From NCBI GenBank assembly GCA_027531565.1, contig JAPZSB010000008.1:1-64000 (forward strand): a stretch of DNA of 64,000 nt, written 5' to 3'. The stretch's first letter is position 1. Each line of letters opens with the position of its first letter. Below are positions 57,383 to 64,000 of the stretch, one piece after another. The DNA is from Beijerinckiaceae bacterium. Lineage in GTDB: Bacteria > Pseudomonadota > Alphaproteobacteria > Rhizobiales > Beijerinckiaceae. Position numbers and translations under genes: made by a program. Below the pieces are notes generated by a model that was not told the DNA's origin, searched no databases, and saw only the letters and a list, made by a program, of their open reading frames with translations.

Positions 57383-57945
57383 CAGAAGAAGCGTTCCTTG
57401 ATGACGATCGTGTCGCCGGGGCGGACAGGCATCGTCATCGGAACGGCTACGGTCACCATGCCTTCGGGCGTCGCGCGCGTCAGTTCGGCATAGTTCCGGT
57501 TGGCGCGCGGGGCGAAACCGCCGGCAATGGCGATGGCGGTCTGCACGGTCATGTTGTTGACATAGGGAAACTGCCCGGAGGCATTCACTTCGCCGAGCAC
57601 GAAGAAGGGCCGGTAGGTCTCCACTTCGACCGACACTTTCGGCTCGCGCAGATAGCCGGCGCGCAGCCTGTCCTCGATCGCACGGGCGAGCTGGAGTGTG
57701 GTGCGGCCCTGCGCCTCGATCACGCCGATCAGCGGCATTGCGATCCGGCCGGCCCCGTCGACGGCATAGGAATTGGAAAGGCTGTCCTGCCCGAAGACGA
57801 TCACGCGCAGCCGGTCACCGCCCGCCAGCGTGTAGGGAGCATGGGCTTCCATTTCGAGATACTGATGATTGTAACGCACGCCGTTCGCGCAGGCCGAAAC
57901 GGCCAGGGCGAAGGCGAGGGTTCCAAGGATCCGTACCAGGCGCAT
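57382..57945 (-). CDS. Wza-like polysaccharide export lipoprotein
   Basis: An outer-membrane export protein (187 aa from ATG 57945). The signal ends in a lipobox-like ALAVSAC, then the Poly_export domain [37 protein letters not shown]. An SLBB domain follows (FFVLGEVNASGQFPYVNNMTVQTAIAIAGGF). It is short compared with E. coli Wza, as in rhizobial ExoF- and GumB-like exporters. It is divergent from the gumC-like gene, its usual partner. A start at 57978 is possible but gives a less typical signal peptide. Confidence 0.9.
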   Translation of the reverse strand: MRLVRILGTLAFALAVSACANGVRYNHQYLEMEAHAPYTLAGGDRLRVIVFGQDSLSNSYAVDGAGRIAMPLIGVIEAQGRTTLQLARAIEDRLRAGYLREPKVSVEVETYRPFFVLGEVNASGQFPYVNNMTVQTAIAIAGGFAPRANRNYAELTRATPEGMVTVAVPMTMPVRPGDTIVIKERFF

Positions 57946-58088
57946 GACAAGACTCGAGGCGATTTCTACAGCGCCCACCTTGCCCGGTCATGGTTAACGA
58001 AGGGTCAATCCGGCGGATCGTCAGCCGCTTTAACGCGAATGAAACCATGTTCGTTCAGCCTTTCTTTCGAAGTGAAAGGAGTTTCCGC
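57946..58088. promoter_or_regulatory. Divergent EPS promoter region with hairpin over the gumC-like ribosome site
   Basis: The gap separates the export lipoprotein and gumC-like genes. CCTTTC (58059-58064) pairs with GAAAGG (58074-58079), and the second arm overlaps the AAGGAG ribosome site of the gumC-like gene (start 58089). The fold would hide that site. TTAACG occurs twice (near 57993 and 58031). No promoter boxes are certain. Confidence 0.45.
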
Positions 58089-60356
58089 ATGGATTCGGCG
58101 GAACGCGCCCCGGCTGTGCCGCCCGCGACGCATGAGAGCGTCGGGGGCGTTGCCGTGGCCCTGTGGCGGAAGAAGTTCTGGATCATCGTTCCGACGGCCG
58201 TTGCGTTCGGCCTCGCGATGCTGGCCGTCAATATCCTGACGCCCCGCTACACCGGCGAGGCGCGCGTCCTGCTGGAGAACCGCGAGACGGTCTATTCGCG
58301 GCCCGACCGGGATACCCGGGGCAGCGACCCGGCCATCGACCCCGAAGCGGTGGCGAGCCAGGTCCAGAATGTCATGTCGAAGGATCTGGCGCTCAAGGTC
58401 ATCCACGAGATGGGCCTGCACAAGCGCGCCGAATATGACCCCGTCCAGAACGGAGTCGGGCTGTCGGGCACGATCCTGATTGCCCTCGGCCTCCAGAAGG
58501 ACCCGCGCACGATCCCGCAGGACGAGCGCGTGCTGGAAATGTATTTCCGTCGGCTGCTGGTCTATCCGCTCGGCAAGTCCCGCGTGATTGCGATCGAGTT
58601 CCAGTCTCAGGATCCGCAGGTTGCGGCGAAGGTCGCCAACCGGATCGCCGAGGAATATCTCGCCCGCGAGGAAGGCGCGAAGACCCAGACCAGCCGCGTC
58701 ACCTCGGAATGGCTGGAAAAGGCCGTCGAACCGCTGATGAAGCGCGTCCAGCAGGCGGAAGGCAAGGTCGAGGCGTTCAGGGCTTCGAAGGGCCTGTTCG
58801 TCAGCACCAACAACACCAACATCACCACGCAGCAGCTTTCCGAGCTGAACACGCAGCTTTCGCTGGCCCGCTCCCAGCAGGCCGATCTGCAGGCCCGCGC
58901 GAAGATCATCCGTGATGCCTTGCGCTTCGGCAAGGTTTTCGAGACGTCGGAAGTCATCAATAACGAGCTGGTCCGCCGCCTGCTGGAGCAGCGCGCCTCG
59001 CTCAAGGCGCAGATCGCGCTCGAGGAGCGGACCCTGCTGCCCGGCCATCCGCGCATGAAGGAACTGGCCTCGCAGCTTCAGGATCTCGAGGGCCAGGTCC
59101 GGGCCGCGGCCGAGCGCGCCGCCCGCGCCTTCGAGAACGACGCCCGGGCCGCCGGCGCCCGCGTTGCCTCGATGCAGGCCGAACTCGACAGCCAGAAAAA
59201 GGCGACCGCCCTGTCCAACGAGGACGAGGTCCAGCTCAAGGCACTCGAGCGCGAGGCGCTCGCTTTGCGCGAGCAGCTCAATTCCTACCGGAACAAGTTC
59301 CTCGATGCTGCCGCCCGCTCGACCGAAAGCACCCAGCCGGCCGATGCGCGGGTGATTTCGCGCGCCTTCCCGCAGAGCGAACCGACCTTCCCGAAGAAGA
59401 TTCCGATCATCCTGCTCGCCACGCTCGGCACGCTGGTCGTCTCCTCGACCCTGATCGCCACGCAGGCCCTGATGGCCCGTCAGGCCATGCCGGCCTATCT
59501 CGACGCCTATGGCTACGATATGCCGGCTACCCCCGCCGCGGCCTCCGGACCCGGCGCGGCACCGGACCCGCATCCCCTGCCATGGGAGGCACAGAAGCCC
59601 TCGCTCTTCAGCGGGCTGTCGCTGCCTTTCGGCCTTGGCCGCAAGGCTCAGGAGCCGCCCCTCCAGACGGCCGCACCGGCCGCCGCACCGGGAATGCGCC
59701 GCAAGCCCGGGACCGAGACCGCACCGGCGGATCTTCTCGCCGCCGAACTGGCCATGATGGATTTCACCGGTCAGGGCAAGGTCGTGCTGGTCTTCACGCT
59801 GGACGCCTCGCCGCAGCCCGGCCTGAGCGCCCTGCGCTTCGCCCGCCGCCTCGCCGAGGATGGCGCGGCCATCGTGGTTGACCTTGTCGGCCACGAGAAG
59901 GGCCGCTCCGGCAACCTGTTCTCGCGCCTGCTGCCGCACGGCGCCCCGGGCCTCGGCGCCTGGCTCGACGGGGTGGCACCGCTGGGCGATGTCATCCACC
60001 GCGATGCCCGCTCGCGCCTCCATGTCATTCCCGCGGGCATGGTGCTCGGCGCGAAGATCGTCCAGCCGACCGGCCGCAGCGCCGTTGTCACGCTGGTCGA
60101 GGCCCTGCGCCAGAGCTACAGCCATATCGTGGTCGAGCTGGGCGCCCTCGGCGGGCCCGGCGAGTTCTTCACCGAATTGGGCGATGTGGTGATCGTGCTG
60201 TCGCAGCGCCCCGATGATGATCCGGTCCTGCAGAAGGTGGTCGCGCGCCTCGAGGCCTGCCGTGATGCGCCGGTCTATGTGCTGGGCGACGAGACGGGCA
60301 GCGAATATGCCGCCGCCAACGATCCCATGCCCCGGTTCCAGGAAGAGACGGCCTGA
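58089..60356 (+). CDS. GumC/Wzc-like exopolysaccharide chain-length protein with degenerate kinase domain
   Basis: A 755-aa inner-membrane protein. A Wzz domain follows the first helix (WIIVPTAVAFGLAMLAVNIL, about residues 36-55), then a long coiled-coil region (about 210-430), a second helix (IPIILLATLGTLVVSSTLIA) and a P-rich linker. The C-terminal 200 residues align with BY-kinases in layout, but the expected Walker A GK[S/T] is replaced by TLDASPQPGLSALRFA, and the C-terminal tyrosine cluster is missing. It therefore probably lacks tyrosine-kinase activity. AAGGAG precedes ATG 58089; a 33-residue longer start at 57990 has no ribosome site. Confidence 0.88.
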   Translation: MDSAERAPAVPPATHESVGGVAVALWRKKFWIIVPTAVAFGLAMLAVNILTPRYTGEARVLLENRETVYSRPDRDTRGSDPAIDPEAVASQVQNVMSKDLALKVIHEMGLHKRAEYDPVQNGVGLSGTILIALGLQKDPRTIPQDERVLEMYFRRLLVYPLGKSRVIAIEFQSQDPQVAAKVANRIAEEYLAREEGAKTQTSRVTSEWLEKAVEPLMKRVQQAEGKVEAFRASKGLFVSTNNTNITTQQLSELNTQLSLARSQQADLQARAKIIRDALRFGKVFETSEVINNELVRRLLEQRASLKAQIALEERTLLPGHPRMKELASQLQDLEGQVRAAAERAARAFENDARAAGARVASMQAELDSQKKATALSNEDEVQLKALEREALALREQLNSYRNKFLDAAARSTESTQPADARVISRAFPQSEPTFPKKIPIILLATLGTLVVSSTLIATQALMARQAMPAYLDAYGYDMPATPAAASGPGAAPDPHPLPWEAQKPSLFSGLSLPFGLGRKAQEPPLQTAAPAAAPGMRRKPGTETAPADLLAAELAMMDFTGQGKVVLVFTLDASPQPGLSALRFARRLAEDGAAIVVDLVGHEKGRSGNLFSRLLPHGAPGLGAWLDGVAPLGDVIHRDARSRLHVIPAGMVLGAKIVQPTGRSAVVTLVEALRQSYSHIVVELGALGGPGEFFTELGDVVIVLSQRPDDDPVLQKVVARLEACRDAPVYVLGDETGSEYAAANDPMPRFQEETA

Positions 60357-60365
60357 CCGAGGCCG

Positions 60366-61484
60366 TTACGCCGCCTTCCGTCGCCGCCGCCGCCACGCTT
60401 CCACCAGCGCCATCAGGCGCGGATTGCGCTTGATCCGCCCCTTGATGCGGCGGGCGATGCGCCAGAGCTGCGCATGGAGCCGGCCCCGGAGGCTGACGCC
60501 GAGTGCGGCATCGAAGAGCGTCTGCTTTTCCGGGCAGAACCGCACCTTGTAGCGGGCATCGCCTGCACCGAGATCGAAGCCCCGGCAGCCGGCCTCGATC
60601 AGCGCCGGCAGCAGCGCCTGCAGCATCACCTCGCCGGGGCTGTGCTTGGCAATGTCGGGCCGCGGATCATAGGCGGTGAACATGCCGGCGAAATGCCCAT
60701 CATGCAGGGCCCCGCCGATCAGCGCCACCGGGCGCCCGGCCAGCGACAGGGCGAAGAGCTTCAGCCCGCCGGCCGGGTCATGCGCGGCGCGGACAATGAA
60801 CCGGCGCACGGCCTCGTCGCCAAAGGCATCGGCAAGGCCACGGGCGGAAAACTGCTGCGTCTTCCAGAAGAAGAACAGGGCGAGGGCGGTCTCGATCGCC
60901 GCCGGCTCATCGATCCAGCCAGCCGCCAGCCCGCCCAGTTCCAAGAGCCGGGCCGACTTGGCCCGCAGCTTCTTGCGCGCATCCTTGTCGAGCAGGAAGC
61001 CGAGCAGCGCATCGGCATCGTCGCCGAGCGTCAGAAAGGCGGCATCGTTCGGCGCCATGCGCGGATCGAGCGTCATCAGCGGGTTCTTCCGGCCCCGCCA
61101 GGCCGGCAGCATGTCTTCGAACAGCAGCACATCGATCGCCCCGGCGCGGGCCGCCTGCCGCAGGGCCGGCACGAGCTCGGCCGCGTCCAGCGCCGGCACC
61201 TCGCCGACAAGGCCCGGCGTGAAATAGCTGGCATGGGACCCGCCGATCTTGGTGGCCACAGTAAGGCCGCGCGCCTGCCGCACCAGCAACGGCAGCAGGA
61301 TCTCGGCGCCACCCGGCGTGACCAGCCGGAGCAGGCGCAGCCGCCCCGTTTCGCGATGCGCCTCGAGAAAATGCCGGATCCAGCCCGTGGCCTGGAACGG
61401 TGTCGTCATCGCGCCATCGAGGCGCGCGAAACTGGCCGCCTCGGGCAGCAGGATCTCGGCGCGCAGGAGCGACGGCTTGGCCAT
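60366..61484 (-). CDS. FemAB/BioF2-like GNAT acyltransferase (EPS locus)
   Basis: A 372-aa protein of the BioF2-like/Acetyltransf_6 group, often called CelD/BcsL-like, found in polysaccharide clusters. The core pattern is KKLRAKSARLLELGG, FFFWKTQQFSARGLADAF, then LKLFALSLAGRPVALIGGALHDG and the C-terminal GCRGFDLGAGDARYK. It probably acylates or aminoacylates a sugar residue, but the donor and acceptor are unknown. It is divergent from the deacetylase gene. Confidence 0.85.
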   Translation of the reverse strand: MAKPSLLRAEILLPEAASFARLDGAMTTPFQATGWIRHFLEAHRETGRLRLLRLVTPGGAEILLPLLVRQARGLTVATKIGGSHASYFTPGLVGEVPALDAAELVPALRQAARAGAIDVLLFEDMLPAWRGRKNPLMTLDPRMAPNDAAFLTLGDDADALLGFLLDKDARKKLRAKSARLLELGGLAAGWIDEPAAIETALALFFFWKTQQFSARGLADAFGDEAVRRFIVRAAHDPAGGLKLFALSLAGRPVALIGGALHDGHFAGMFTAYDPRPDIAKHSPGEVMLQALLPALIEAGCRGFDLGAGDARYKVRFCPEKQTLFDAALGVSLRGRLHAQLWRIARRIKGRIKRNPRLMALVEAWRRRRRKAA

Positions 61485-61561
61485 GGTGAATTCACGACGA
61501 CTTGACGTTGGACATGTCTAAGATGGTGCATGCCACGATTCGCTGGAGCCCGCGCGATTCC
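61485..61561. promoter_or_regulatory. Short divergent promoter region in the EPS locus
   Basis: A 77-base gap between the acyltransferase and deacetylase genes. TTGACG (61502-61507) is the best -35 candidate but no well-placed -10 box is clear. If the deacetylase began at one of the ATGs at 61517 or earlier, most of this gap would be coding. Confidence 0.3.
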
Positions 61562-62572
61562 ATGCGCCACGCCCTGATCCGCACTGCCCTGTCCACGATC
61601 GCCCTGACGGGGGCCGATCGCTGGCTCGCGCCGCGCTGCCGGGGCCGGGGTGTGATCCTCACGTTCCACCATGTCGCGCCCGAACCGGTGGCGCGGATGC
61701 CGGAAAATGCCGGTCTCTCGATCACGCCGGACTTTCTCGACCGGGTACTGCGGCTCCTCGCCGAACTCGGCTATGCCGTCGTGCCGCTGGCCGAGGTGCC
61801 GGCCCGACTGTCCGAGCCGGGACCGCCCGTCGCCGCCCTCACCTTCGATGACGGCTACCGCGACAATGCCCGCCATGCCCTGCCGGTGCTCGAGGCGCAT
61901 CGCGCGCCCTTCACGATGTTTGTCTGCACCGGCTTCGCCGACAGGACCGCCCCGCTCTGGTGGCTGGATCTGGAGGAGGCAATCGAACGCCAGCCTTCAC
62001 TCCGTCTTGCCTTTCCGGATGGTGTGGTCGAAGGCCCTGCCGGCACGGAACAGGAGCGGCTCGCCCTCTGGCGCAAGCTCTACTGGCGCCTGCGCCGCCA
62101 TGACGAGAGCGTGCTCGAACAGACCATGCGCGTGCTGGTGGATACGACCGGCCTTGATCCGCTCGGCCGGGTCGAGCAGCTCTGCATGGACTGGCAGGAC
62201 CTGCGCTATCTCGCCCGGCACCCGCTGGCCACGATCGGCGCCCACACGGCCAGCCATCCGCGCCTTGCGCGGGTTCCGGCCGAGCGCGCCCGGATCGAGA
62301 TCGAGGAAAGCCGGCGTCGCATCCGCGAGGAGCTGGATATCGATCCGCTGGTTTTCGCCTATCCCGTTGGCGATCCCGGTTCCGCCGGCCCGCGCGAATT
62401 CGCGATGGCGCGCGAGGCGGGCTACAGCCTGGCGGTCACGACGCGCCCGGGGGTCCTGAAGCCGGGCCAGCCGGTCCATGCCCTGCCGCGCCTCTCGGTC
62501 AACGGTCATTACCAGCATACCCGCTATCTGCGGGCATTGCTTTCCGGCATTCCCTTCGCCCTGAAGCGGTGA
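61562..62572 (+). CDS. Polysaccharide deacetylase (NodB-like)
   Basis: A CE4/NodB-fold esterase (336 aa from ATG 61562). The metal site is seen in FHHVAPEP, ALTFDDGYRDNA (TFDDGY) and TIGAHTASHPRLARVP (HxxxH). It likely deacetylates N-acetyl sugars of the exopolysaccharide. The longer frame starting at 61502 adds 20 residues without a signal peptide. GGAG lies 12 bases before ATG 61562. Confidence 0.88.
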   Translation: MRHALIRTALSTIALTGADRWLAPRCRGRGVILTFHHVAPEPVARMPENAGLSITPDFLDRVLRLLAELGYAVVPLAEVPARLSEPGPPVAALTFDDGYRDNARHALPVLEAHRAPFTMFVCTGFADRTAPLWWLDLEEAIERQPSLRLAFPDGVVEGPAGTEQERLALWRKLYWRLRRHDESVLEQTMRVLVDTTGLDPLGRVEQLCMDWQDLRYLARHPLATIGAHTASHPRLARVPAERARIEIEESRRRIREELDIDPLVFAYPVGDPGSAGPREFAMAREAGYSLAVTTRPGVLKPGQPVHALPRLSVNGHYQHTRYLRALLSGIPFALKR

Positions 62573-62573
62573 A

Positions 62574-62780
62574 TCAGGCCTTGCGCCGCTCCATCCAGCG
62601 GATCAGCGGCAGCAGTGGCAGCACCCAGGCCAGCCCGGCCACGAGATAGAACAGCATTTCCGTGACCTTCGACGCGCCCGTCAGGATCCGCGGGGCGAGG
62701 GCGGCGATCACGAGGGCGTAGAAGGCCACGAACAGGACCATGGCCAAGGCGCCGATGAACTTCTTGATCCGGGGGTTCAT
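62574..62780 (-). CDS. DUF2842 small membrane protein
   Basis: A 68-aa, two-helix protein (LAMVLFVAFYALVIAALAPR and MLFYLVAGLAWVLPLLPLI) ending in a basic tail (WMERRKA). It matches DUF2842, a small Hyphomicrobiales membrane family often next to the heme A synthase gene. The function is unknown. The start is set at the ATG for MNPRIKKF; the longer frame reads through the promoter region. It ends one base from the deacetylase stop on the other strand. Confidence 0.85.
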   Translation of the reverse strand: MNPRIKKFIGALAMVLFVAFYALVIAALAPRILTGASKVTEMLFYLVAGLAWVLPLLPLIRWMERRKA

Positions 62781-62880
62781 GCTGTCTCTCTGCCCTTCCG
62801 CGACCATTGGGCACTTGTCCGTCGCGTTCGATCGTGCATATCGACCATCACATCCGATCCGGCAAGAAGGAAGCGGCACC

Positions 62881-63963
62881 GTGACGCTGATGGACACCCA
62901 TCCCCATGCCCTTGGTACCGCCATGGCCCGTGGCCTTCGGGCTTCCGGCGCGCGGGCCTTCCGGTTCTGGCTGATCACGCTCATCGTGCTGGTGCTCGTC
63001 ATGGTCACGGTGGGCGGCGCGACGCGGCTGACGGGCTCGGGCCTTTCCATCACCGAATGGAAACCGGTGATCGGCGCGATCCCGCCGCTCAACGCGGCGG
63101 ACTGGGCGCGCGAATTCGCGCTCTATCAGGCCAGCCCGCAATACAAGCTGCTGAATGCCGGCATGTCGCTCGGCGATTTCAAGTTCATCTACTGGTGGGA
63201 ATGGGGCCATCGCCAGCTCGGCCGGTTCATCGGTCTCGTCATGCTGGGCGGTTTCCTCGCCTTCCTGCTCACGGGCGTGATCCGCGGCTGGCTGGCCGTA
63301 GCGACCTTCGGCCTTGGCCTGCTGCTCGGCCTTCAGGGCGCGATCGGCTGGATCATGGTCCGCTCCGGCCTCGAACCCGGCATGATCGCCGTCGCGCCGG
63401 TCAAGCTGACGCTTCACCTGACCTTCGCCAGCCTGTTCTTCATCGGGCTGGTGGCCATGGCGACGCGCTACGGCGCCTTCGGTTCCGGCCGGGCGGAAGG
63501 GGCGGGGATGCGTTTTGCGGCCTGGGGGCTGGTTCTCGGCATTCTCGCGCAGATCGCGCTGGGCGGGCTGGTCGCCGGTTCGCGCGCCGGTTTCACCTAC
63601 AATACCTGGCCGCTGATGGATGGCGCGCTGGTCCCGCCGCTGGGCAAGCTCTTCGTCACGCAGCCCTGGGGCGAGAATTTCGTCGATAATCCCACGCTCG
63701 TCCAGTTCAACCACCGGATCGGGGCCTATCTGCTCTTCGGACTTGCGCTCTGGCATGCCATCGCGCTGAGGGGCACCGCTCTGGCCCGCCGGGCCTGGCA
63801 CCTGTTCGGCCTGGTCACCGCACAGGCCGTTCTCGGCATCGTCACGCTGCTTCTGGTTGTGCCGATCTGGGCCGGCCTCGCCCATCAGGCTCTGGCTTTC
63901 CTCGTGCTCGGCTATGCCGTGTCCCATGCCATGAAGACGGCGCCGGTCGTGAAACCGGCCTGA
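62881..63963 (+). CDS. ctaA: Heme A synthase (COX15/CtaA)
   Basis: Oxidises heme O to heme A for aa3-type oxidases (360 aa, eight helices). Signatures are TVGGATRLTGSGLSITEWKPVIG near the start, WWEWGHRQLGRFIGL, and the second-half VAGSRAGFTYNTWPLMDG and FNHRIGAYLLFG. These contain the expected heme-ligand histidines. GTG 62881 is preferred over ATG 62890 because AAGGAAG lies seven bases before it. It is divergent from DUF2842. The stop is at 63961-63963; the last 37 bases of the window are unassigned. Confidence 0.95.
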   Translation: MTLMDTHPHALGTAMARGLRASGARAFRFWLITLIVLVLVMVTVGGATRLTGSGLSITEWKPVIGAIPPLNAADWAREFALYQASPQYKLLNAGMSLGDFKFIYWWEWGHRQLGRFIGLVMLGGFLAFLLTGVIRGWLAVATFGLGLLLGLQGAIGWIMVRSGLEPGMIAVAPVKLTLHLTFASLFFIGLVAMATRYGAFGSGRAEGAGMRFAAWGLVLGILAQIALGGLVAGSRAGFTYNTWPLMDGALVPPLGKLFVTQPWGENFVDNPTLVQFNHRIGAYLLFGLALWHAIALRGTALARRAWHLFGLVTAQAVLGIVTLLLVVPIWAGLAHQALAFLVLGYAVSHAMKTAPVVKPA

Positions 63964-64000
63964 TGCCCGTCAGCCCGGACCGGTTTCCTCCGGCAAGCGC

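Noticed and set aside
58005-60125. Antisense open frame of 706 aa opposite the gumC-like gene
   Set aside because: Shadow of the coding strand's codon bias; no independent support.

Overview
This is a high-GC, densely coding chromosomal window from an alphaproteobacterium, most likely of the order Hyphomicrobiales (Rhizobiales). The evidence is gene order and family content: lepB-rnc-era-recO, a MarR-type LdtR next to an L,D-transpeptidase, glyA-nrdR-ribD/E-ribH-nusB-thiL, a K+-independent H+-pyrophosphatase, bamE / cytochrome-bc1 chaperone / DUF177 / plsX-fabH-ihfA-merR, bpt near hemB, and DUF2842 next to heme A synthase. The genus cannot be fixed from the sequence alone. No integrase, transposase, CRISPR array, rRNA or prophage gene was seen. 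The only RNA gene recognised is a tRNA-Pro(GGG).

Layout. 0.4-34.3 kb is mostly conserved core: protein secretion and RNA processing (lepB, rnc, era), DNA repair and topology (recO, parC), redox proteins, heme synthesis (hemB), cell-wall crosslinking (ldtR and an L,D-transpeptidase), one-carbon metabolism (glyA), riboflavin synthesis (a ribD-ribE fused frame and ribH), nusB, thiL, hppA, bamE, plsX-fabH and ihfA. Smaller insertions interrupt it: an orphan LivH-like permease, a threonine dehydratase and an orphan TadG-like protein. Palindromic G+C-rich intergenic repeats recur at 0.02-0.22, 8.9-9.0, 17.8-18.0, 22.8-23.0 and 49.3 kb.

34.3-53.4 kb is more accessory: a YfhO-like membrane protein, then a pteridine/flavin-like neighbourhood at 36.7-42.6 kb (GTP cyclohydrolase II, a stand-alone RibD-type reductase, cytochrome b561, and a tight operon of MDR dehydrogenase, PTPS-fold protein, glycosyltransferase and methyltransferase). 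An opgH-fkbM-periplasmic protein operon, a DOPA-dioxygenase-like enzyme, an MBL-fold protein and an aminotransferase follow. Next come galD-galB-galC genes for the lower gallate/4-oxalomesaconate pathway, divergent from a VOC-type extradiol dioxygenase.

53.5-62.6 kb is an exopolysaccharide locus: two GT4 glycosyltransferases, an O-antigen ligase/polymerase, a short Wza-like exporter lipoprotein, a GumC/Wzc-like chain-length protein with a degenerate P-loop, a FemAB/BioF2-like acyltransferase and a polysaccharide deacetylase. The window ends in DUF2842 and heme A synthase.

The strongest candidate for something undescribed is the 36.7-42.6 kb set. Its PTPS-fold protein has lost three canonical catalytic or zinc positions, while its neighbours could build, methylate and glycosylate a pteridine- or deazaflavin-like molecule. 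The RibD-RibE fusion and the gal genes paired with a VOC dioxygenase instead of GalA are the next most interesting.
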